Assembly (NCBI RefSeq): GCF_048569485.1
Contig: NC_134357.1
Span: 478,980,163-479,044,162, forward strand
Source of the DNA: Anomaloglossus baeobatrachus
Lineage: Eukaryota; Chordata; Amphibia; Anura; Aromobatidae
Reading direction: 5' to 3'
Length of the DNA: 64,000 nt
The position numbers and the translations under genes are program-made. Shown here in pieces: positions 57,388-64,000 of this stretch (position 1 is its first letter; each line of letters begins with the position of its first letter). The notes below the pieces were generated by a model that searched no databases, was not told the DNA's origin, and saw only the letters and a list, made by a program, of their open reading frames with translations.

Positions 57388-58180
57388 TGGGACTACTTTT
57401 TGCAAGGACATAGGTTCAGATGTGGACCGTCCTTGTAAGGACGGGAGACAAGGGGGTTTAGGGCAAGTTATACCCAGCCTGGACCACAGGCCCCTTTGTG
57501 ACCCCTCCAAAAGACGGACTGCCGTACCAAACGTTTGAAGATCCTCCAAATGGGTGAGATCTTTCTAAGTTTTATATTCTAGTATGTGTAATTAACCCCT
57601 GCATAAGGGAATTGTTTATATCTTACTGTCTTTGAGGAGATAGATCTCCAAATTTGGCATTTAGATAACGGAACATCTGTCTAATATCTTTATAATGCGC
57701 ATAGGTGACAGTAATTGATATCAGTATTACACATAACTGTACTCCCCCTATTGGTATTTGTCCAAGGGTTGTGCATTACAGCATGGTAACATGCACCTTG
57801 GCTACCTGCAGGGTGATCCTAAGTGTATTTTATAGTGTCTGTTTTTGTTGAATTTTAAAGAGCTTAAATAAAAGCTAAGTTTTAGTAATTTATCCTCACT
57901 GGTGCTAAAATATTCGGATTGAAGTTACTTTAAACCAATTATAATTTTTTCCTCCTTCTTGCTTTTGCACCAAAACTGAGGAGCCCGTGAGCACGGGGGG
58001 TGTATAGGCAGAAGGGGAGGGGCTTTACACTTTTAGTGTAATACTTTGTGTGGCCTCCGGAGGCGTAGCTATACACCCCAATTGTCTGGGTCTCCCAATT
58101 GGAGCTAGAAGAAAAGGAATTTACGGTAAGTAAACAAAATTCCCTTCATCTTCTAGGTTCTTCAAAGTAGCCACCTTTTG

Positions 58181-59186
58181 CTTTGATTACTACTTTGCAC
58201 ACTCTTGGCATTCTACTCCCTTGATGAGCTTCAAGAGGTAGTCACCGGAAATGGTCTTCCAACAGAGTTGAAGGAATTCCCAGAGATGCTTAGCACTTGT
58301 TGGCCCTTTTGCCTTCACCCTGCGGTCCAGCTCACCCCAAACCATCTCGATTGGGTTCAGGTCTGGTGACTGTGGAGGCCAGGTCATCTGGCGTAGCACC
58401 CCATCACTCTCCTGCTTAGTCAAATAGCCCTTACAGAGCCTAGAGGTGTGTTTTGAGGTCATTGTCCTGTTGAAAAATAAATGATGGTCCAACTAAACGC
58501 AAACTGGATGGAATAGGATGCCGCTGCAAGATTCTGTTGTAGCCATGCTGCTTCAGTATGCCTTCAATTTTGAATAAATCCCCTACAGTGTCACCAGCAA
58601 AGCACCCCCACACTATCACACCTCCTCCATGCTTCATGGTGGGAACCAGCCATGTAGAGTCCATCCGTTCACCTTTTCTACAAGGACACGGTGGTTTGAT
58701 CTGAAATTTGGACTTTTTAGACCAAAGCACAGATTTCCACTGGTCTAATGTCTATTCCTTGTGTTCTTTAGCCAAAACATGTCTCTTCTGCTTGTTGCCT
58801 GTCCTTAGCAGTGGTTTCCTAGCAGCTATTTTGCTATGAACGCCTGCTGCACAAAGTCTCCTCTTAACAGTTGTTCTAGAGATGTGTCTGGTACTAGAAC
58901 TGTGTGTGGCATTGACCTGGTCTCTAATCTGAGCTGCTGTTAACCTGCGATTTCTGAGGCTGGTGACTCGGATAAACTTATCCTCCGCAGTAGAGGTGAC
59001 TCTTGGTCTTCCTTTCCTGTGGCGGTCCTCATGTGAGCCAGTTACTTTGTAGCGTTTTATGGTTTTTGCCACTGGACTTGGGGACACTTTCAAAGTTTTC
59101 CCAATTTTTCGCACTGACTGACCTTCGTTTCGTAAAGTAATGATGGCCACTCGTTTTTCTTTACTTAGCTGCTTTTTTCTTGCCAT
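58181..59186 (-). pseudogene. Tc1 transposase pseudogene, better preserved copy
   Basis: The first 144 codons are open (59186 down to about 58752): MARKKQLSKEKRVAIITLRN, the paired-type helix-turn-helix, then RLTAAQIRDQVNATHSSSTR and ISRTTVKRRLCAAGV. After a frame break come KHGGGVIVWGCFAGDTVGDL and FIFQQDND, then after another break WPPQSPDLNPIEMVWGELDR to the end. The second Asp (QQDND) and the Glu (NPIEMVW) of the DDE triad are visible, but the first Asp is lost (LWSKKSKF for LWSDESKF). About three frame breaks. Normal length for the family is about 340 residues. It cannot be active. Confidence 0.93.
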
Positions 59187-59573
59187 AATACAATTTCTAA
59201 CAGTCTATTCAGTAGGAAAATCAGCTGTGTATCCACCAGACTTCTACACAACTGTTGGTCCCAACCCCATTTATAAGGCAAGAAATCCCACTTATTAAAC
59301 CTGACAGGGCACACCTGTGAAGTGAGAACTATTTCCGGTGACTACCTCTTGAAGCTCATCAAGAGAATGCCAAGAGTGTGCAAAGCAGTAATCAAAGCAA
59401 AAGGTGGCTACTTTGAAGAACCCAGAATATAAGACATATGTTCAGTTGTTTCACACTTTTTTAAGTATTTCACTCCACATGCGTTAATTCATAGCTTTGA
59501 TGCCTTCAATGTGAATCTACAATTTTCAGAGTCATGAAAATAAAGAAAACTCTTTGAATGAGGTGTGTCCAAA

Positions 59574-59661
59574 TATATATATATATCTCTATCTCTCTAT
59601 GTCTCACGTGTGTGTATGTATGTATGTATGTATGTATGTATGTATGTATGTATGTATATTT

Positions 59662-59734
<73 letters not shown>
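59574..59734. repeat. Microsatellite cluster: (TA)n, (TATG)n, (CA)n
   Basis: Short (AT)n at 59574-59585, about 11 'tatg' units at 59613-59656, and about 34 'ca' units at 59667-59734. It fills the space between two Tc1 elements. Confidence 0.97.
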
Positions 59735-59737
<3 letters not shown>

Positions 59738-60983
59738 AGACAAAACAATGGAAACAGCAACTAAAGTTAGTTTAATATGGTGCAGGTCCACCTTTTGCGG
59801 CGATTACAGCCTCAATTCTCCGAGGTATGGATTCATACAAGGTGTGAATTGTTTCCGAAGGAATTTTAGCCCATTGTGCAGTTAAAACACCCTCCGATTC
59901 TTAGACGTCGATTTCCACCACCATCGTCGCTCAAACCTGAATCTCTAAAATCGACCATAAAGACTCAATAATGTTGAGGTTTGGGGATTGTGGGGCCAGA
60001 TGAGATGCTCAACTTCATTAGAATGTTCCTCGTGCCATACAGATTCTAGCTGTATGAATTGGTGCATTATCATCTTCAAAGATGGCGTTCCCCTTGGATA
60101 CAGTGCTTGAACCATGGGATGCACTTGGTCGCCCAAAATGCCTAAATAATCTCGGCTGTTAATTCTTCCATGAAGGGATATCATTGGCCTGGCGGATCTC
60201 CACGAAATAGCACCCCGGATCATCACAGAACCTCCGCCATGTTTTACAGTTGGGAGAAGGCAGTCTGGATGGAATGCTTCTTTCGGCTGTCTCCAAACGT
60301 ACACTCGGCCGGAGGTCGGAAAAAGGGGAAACGATGATTGGTCTGAGAATATCACATGTTTCCACTGCTCGAGGGACCAATTCTGGAGGTTTCTACACCA
60401 CTCTAAACACTTGGACACATTTGTCATTGAGAGCAGCGGTTTTCTAATTGCAGCTCTTCCATGGAATCCAGATTTGTGCAGCTCCCAACGAACAGTTTTC
60501 ATGGAAACTGGGTTCTGTAGGTGTTGATTGAGCTCAGCAGTGATTTTCGGAGCCGTGGTCTTGCGATGCTCTGTTACAATTCACTTTAGAGTCCGACGGT
60601 CTCTCTCTGTCAACTTGGACTTTCGGCCGGTCCTTTGCTTTGCTGCGGACGTTTTTCCTTCTCTTTCAAACGCAGTCATTACTTTGCAGACAGTACCTCT
60701 GGACACGCCAAGCATTCAGGCACTTTCTGTTACACTAGCGCCTGCCATACGAGCACCAACAATTTGGCCTCTTTGAAAATCTGAGAGGTCTGCCATTGGT
60801 ATCTGGTTCTCATCAATGTTCTTCTTACAATTCTGCAAAACAAACAGGTAATTTACATACACATATCATAACACAAATAATCAACTACAAAACATTAACA
60901 TATGTCACTGTTTGCATGTTTATAACATGTTCGAAGATTATGACGCCAAAACATTAGGTGTTTCCATTATTTTTTCCCTGTAT
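59735..60983 (-). mobile_element. Tc1-like element of a third family
   Basis: The left end 'gttagacaaaacaatggaaa' and the right end 'gtgtttccattattttttcc' are inverted matches. The size (about 1.25 kb) and the layout are those of a Tc1 element with short ends. It lies between (CA)n and (TA)n microsatellites, fitting a TA target. The transposase gene is broken. Confidence 0.85.
59945..60790 (-). pseudogene. Tc1-like transposase pseudogene
   Basis: The N-terminal part at 60590-60790 reads QRGQIVGARMAGASVTESA and RGTVCKVMTAFEREGKTSAA, i.e. the HTH domain. The middle part (60502 down to about 60090) reads KPLLSMTNVSKCLEWCRNLQ, then VIFSDQSSF with the first catalytic Asp, then PTVKHGGGSVMIRGAISW. 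After that the frame is lost: the expected DDNAPIHTA and WPAQSPDLN blocks are present only in other frames. At least three breaks. Confidence 0.88.
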
Positions 60984-60992
60984 GAGATATAT

Positions 60993-61277
<285 letters not shown>

Positions 61278-61309
61278 TGTTTTTTTTTTTTCACATTTGA
61301 CCAGTTCTC

Positions 61310-64000
61310 TTTTAGGGTGCATTGACATGACTGTCCTGTTTTTGCGGTCCGCAAAAAAAGGTCCTATTTTTCCACAGGTGCATCCGTGTGACACCCGCAT
61401 CTATTCCGTTCTGTATACGGTCCGTGTGACATCCAGTCTGCAAAAAAACGGGTGGAGGGATAACTACAGTCACTTTTTTTGAGTTTTGTCCCTGCATTTC
61501 GCAGGACTGTCAGATTAATCCCTCGCTGACTCTGGGTCGGCAGGGGATTGATCCTTTTTATCTGGCCAGGTGCTGGTCCCCATATAAAGTTAATAGGGAA
61601 CAAAATCCGGCGCAAAGGAGTAAGAGCAAGCGTTTCATACTCACCGATTACTGGGGTGGCTGTCACACTGCTCCCGCGACAGATCTTCTTCCCGAGCCAG
61701 CCGCTCATTAGGGTCAAACATATTCACTGCTTCCCTCACTCACTGACGTCTGTGATTGGTTGCAGTCAGACGTGCCCCCACGCTGAGTGACAGCTGTCTG
61801 ACTGCAACCAATCAATGCCGCCAGTGGGCGGGTCTACATAGTACAGTAAAATAAATTAATAAAAACTGTGTGAGGTTCCCCCAATTTTGATACCCAGCCA
61901 AGATAAAGCCTCACAGCTGAGGGCTGGTATTATCAGGCTGGGGAGAACCACGTTATTTATGAGCCCCCCAGCCTAAAAATATAAGCCAACAGCCACCCGG
62001 AATTGCCGCATCCATTAGATGCGTCACTCACGGACTTTACCCGGATCTTCCCGATTTCCCTGATGTGGTGGCAATCTTGGTAATAAGGAGTTAATAACAG
62101 ACCATAGCTGCCACTAAGTCCTAAATTAGTGATAGCATGCGTCAGAGACAAGCCATGATCATTAATCTGCAAGTGAAAATAATTAAACACAAACACCTAA
62201 AAAATCCTTTATTTGAAATAAAAGGCAAAAAAGCATCCTCTCTTACCACTTTATTTACCCCCAAAACATCCCATCCAGGTCTGACATAATCCACACGAGG
62301 TCCCACGAAGCTTCAAGCACTGCTGCATCTGAATCTCACAGCGACAGCCATAAAACATTACCGCCTGCTGTGAGATTCAGGCTGCAATTGAAGTGAGCTG
62401 CGTGGTCAGTGGAGATGTTACTCAGGTGATTTCCGTTCACTGGTGGAGGACTCCAGCTGTGATGTCACTGCTAATCACAGACAGCAATACTTGATGTGAG
62501 AACATGGCAGACCATGGAACTCTGTGATGAGCGCTGATGTCACGAGTTCAGTGGAGCTCATCACTGCAGGTAATGAACTTGCCTAACCTCATGTCGGCAC
62601 TCGTCATAGATGAGAAAGACATATAATGTTTCACTTCCTTGCATTTTGTAATCTTGTACCCTTTATTGCCCTTCATGTGGCACTAAAGGGTGTTTAGCCT
62701 TGTACTTGGCTAAAAAATAAATAATGAAAAAAACCGACGGTGGTCCCCCTATTTTTTGTAGCCAGCAAAGCAGACGGCTGCAGACCACAGCTGGAAGCCT
62801 AACCTTTGCTGTAATCCAAAACAGAGGGCACCCCACACTTATTTTAAATTAAATAATTTAAAACAAAATTTGTGGGGTCCTCCCCAAATTTGATCACCAG
62901 CAAAGGACCACTGTGGTCTGGTATTCTCAGACTAGGGAGGGTCATGGTTGTTGGAAACTCTCCAGTCTAAAAATAGCAGGCCATAGCCACCCCAGAAGTT
63001 GTGCATCCATTAGATCCCGCTGCCTTGGTGCAGTGGGAAACGGGGAAATATTAGGGGTTGATGCCAGCTGTGTAATGTCACCTGGCATCAAGCCCCGGCA
63101 TTAGTGATGTCTGGTATCTGATAGCCGTCGTGACATCACTAACCCAGTCAGGAATGAAAAAAGAAAAAATTAGACGACAAACAAATTTTTATTTGAAAAA
63201 CCACTCTCCAAAACATTCCCTCTTTCACCAATTTATTGGAAAGTAAAATCAAATCTGGGTCCAAGGTAATCCAATCAGGGGGTCCCACGACGATCCATAC
63301 TCACTGTCCCAGTTAATGAAGAACAGAATTTCCCCATTGGCTGGGAGAGCAGTGCAGTGACCTGAGCTAACATCAAGTAGGTCAGCCCAGGTCACCGCAG
63401 GGCATGACGAGTGCCGACATAATTAGGTTAGCTAGGTACATTATCTGTGGTGTTGAATTCCGCTGTACTCCTGACGTCGGCGCTCGTCACTGATTTCCAT
63501 TGTCCACCGCGTTCACAAGCTAAGTTTTGCGAGCTGCACGTGACGTCACAGTCTTTGGCTACGTGTGAGACTCTATGTGAGAACGTAGCGGGGCATGGAA
63601 GTCAGTGATGACTGCTGACGTCAGGAGTGCAGGACTTCATCACCGCGGGTAATGAACTTGGCTAACCTCCTGATGTCGGCGTTAGTCATCCCTGCAGCTG
63701 CTCGCACACTGCTGTGTGAGCAGATACTGACACTGCAGTGCGGGCAGCTGTGGAGCTGGCGCAGGAGCGGGACACAAACTGCAGGGGCTCTCGACGAAAG
63801 CCACGCGGAAGTGCCTCTGTGCGGCTTCCGGGGATTTTACAGACTCATTGACTTGTATTGAGTCACCGTCAGTTATTACGGAACAGAATAGGACATGTTC
63901 CATAATAATGGAATGGACATACGGCATCCAATGTGTTTTTTTGTAGGAACTGATAGCACACGGGAGTGCTTCCGTGTGCCATCCGATCCTACACAAAACA
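61310..64000 (+). repeat. Family A repeat, copies 4 and 5, running off the window
   Basis: 'tccccatataaagttaatag' at 61578, the 'gtgacagctgtctgactgca' block at 61787, and 'gatacccagccaagataaag' at 61889-61908 repeat the order of copy 1. A second, more diverged round follows at 62740-63110 ('gatcaccagcaaaggaccac', 'gttgtgcatccattagatcc'). The module 'ggtaatgaacttg' plus 'ctaacctc' appears at 62569-62590 and 63648-63669, so the element is built of repeated modules. No coding sequence was recognised to the window end. Confidence 0.6.

Larger units (their letters stand above)
55044..57914. mobile_element. Palindromic ribozyme-bearing retroelement pair inside DIRS copy 2
   Basis: Arms 55101-56128 and 56887-57914 are reverse complements of equal length (1,028 bp), with only scattered mismatches seen. 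A 758-bp unique centre lies between, and 57 bp (55044-55100) are present only on the left. The host sequence cggattgaagttac is duplicated at 55030-55043 and 57915-57928 (14 bp, up to 16 bp). Each arm carries a hammerhead ribozyme pointing outwards and an 'aataaaa' motif near its outer end, so the copies are head to head. A long target duplication with head-to-head copies suggests a Penelope-like mechanism. No reverse transcriptase was seen. Confidence 0.85.
48968..58147 (+). mobile_element. DIRS-type tyrosine-recombinase retrotransposon fossil, copy 2
   Basis: Same family as copy 1, with closely matching sequence throughout. Left inverted repeat about 48968-49118; internal complementary region about 54865-54960; right inverted repeat about 57965-58147. 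Parts: a 5' leader with a 57-bp tandem repeat and a (TA)n run, a gag-like region, an RT/RNase H region and a tyrosine recombinase region. A 2.87-kb palindromic element is inserted between the internal complementary region and the right repeat. It is broken, with about two or three breaks including the insertion; likely young on similarity to copy 1. Confidence 0.95.
48825..59573 (-). mobile_element. Tc1 element split by a DIRS insertion
   Basis: The left terminal repeat (48825-48967, 'ctcattcaaaaagttttctt' onward) and the right terminal repeat (about 59370-59573, ending 'ctttgaatgaggtgtgtcc') are inverted copies of about 200 bp. The DIRS at 48968-58147 lies within the left one: 'atatgtctt' before it and 'atcttctaggttcttcaaag' after it join to match the intact right repeat. 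Without the insert the element is about 1.57 kb, the usual Tc1 size. TA microsatellites on both sides fit the TA target. Confidence 0.92.

Overview
The window looks like intronic DNA of a frog (an anuran with a large, repeat-rich genome). Two short coding exons on the + strand (40561-40614 and 48451-48564) match the p38-activating kinase MAP2K6 (MKK6), with splice signals in the expected places. No other host exon was found, so nearly everything else is MAP2K6 intron or upstream DNA filled with mobile elements. The frog assignment is inference, from the mix of DIRS retrotransposons, TTAA-flanked Kolobok/T2-type elements, Harbinger, hAT, Helitron and Tc1 elements. A 200-bp assembly gap lies at 37918-38117.

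Layout. 0.6-5 kb: a modular frog repeat (family A), then a decayed Tc1 copy split by a 2.15-kb hAT element with an exact 8-bp target duplication. 7-12 kb: a Harbinger MITE, a 28-bp minisatellite, family A copies in both orientations split by a retroposon with an 18-bp target duplication, and a 97-bp satellite array. 12-20 kb: an old Tc1 remnant split by a TTAA element, then a Kolobok-type element split by a Helitron, then further MITEs. 20-27 kb: a DIRS retrotransposon fossil, itself split by a foldback hAT. 27-31.7 kb: a second Helitron, Tc1 and TTAA-element fragments, a hammerhead-ribozyme-like motif, and family B. 31.8-37.6 kb: one Kolobok-like element holding a 4.6-kb C-run minisatellite. 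38-48 kb: family B split by a Harbinger element with a CT-rich array, exon A, an inverted 97-bp satellite array, long foldback elements, and a retroelement with a well-formed hammerhead ribozyme. 48.45 kb: exon B. 48.8-59.6 kb: a four-level nest in which a Tc1 element, sitting between microsatellites, contains a DIRS, which contains a 2.87-kb palindromic retroelement carrying two mirror-image hammerhead ribozymes. 59.7-64 kb: another Tc1 element, TA microsatellites and more family A.

Main points. (1) Three sequence-distinct type I hammerhead-like ribozymes (four copies) share the CUGANGA...GAAA core with different, compensating stem II sequences. They sit in short retroelement-like repeats, two of which are in head-to-head inverted arrangement; one has 14-16-bp target duplications. 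Penelope-like or ribozyme-bearing non-autonomous retroelements are the best inference. (2) Most of the minisatellites lie inside non-autonomous DNA transposons of four superfamilies, apparently grown after or during element spread. (3) Several insertions have a matching empty site in a related copy inside this same window, which gives a relative order of events.
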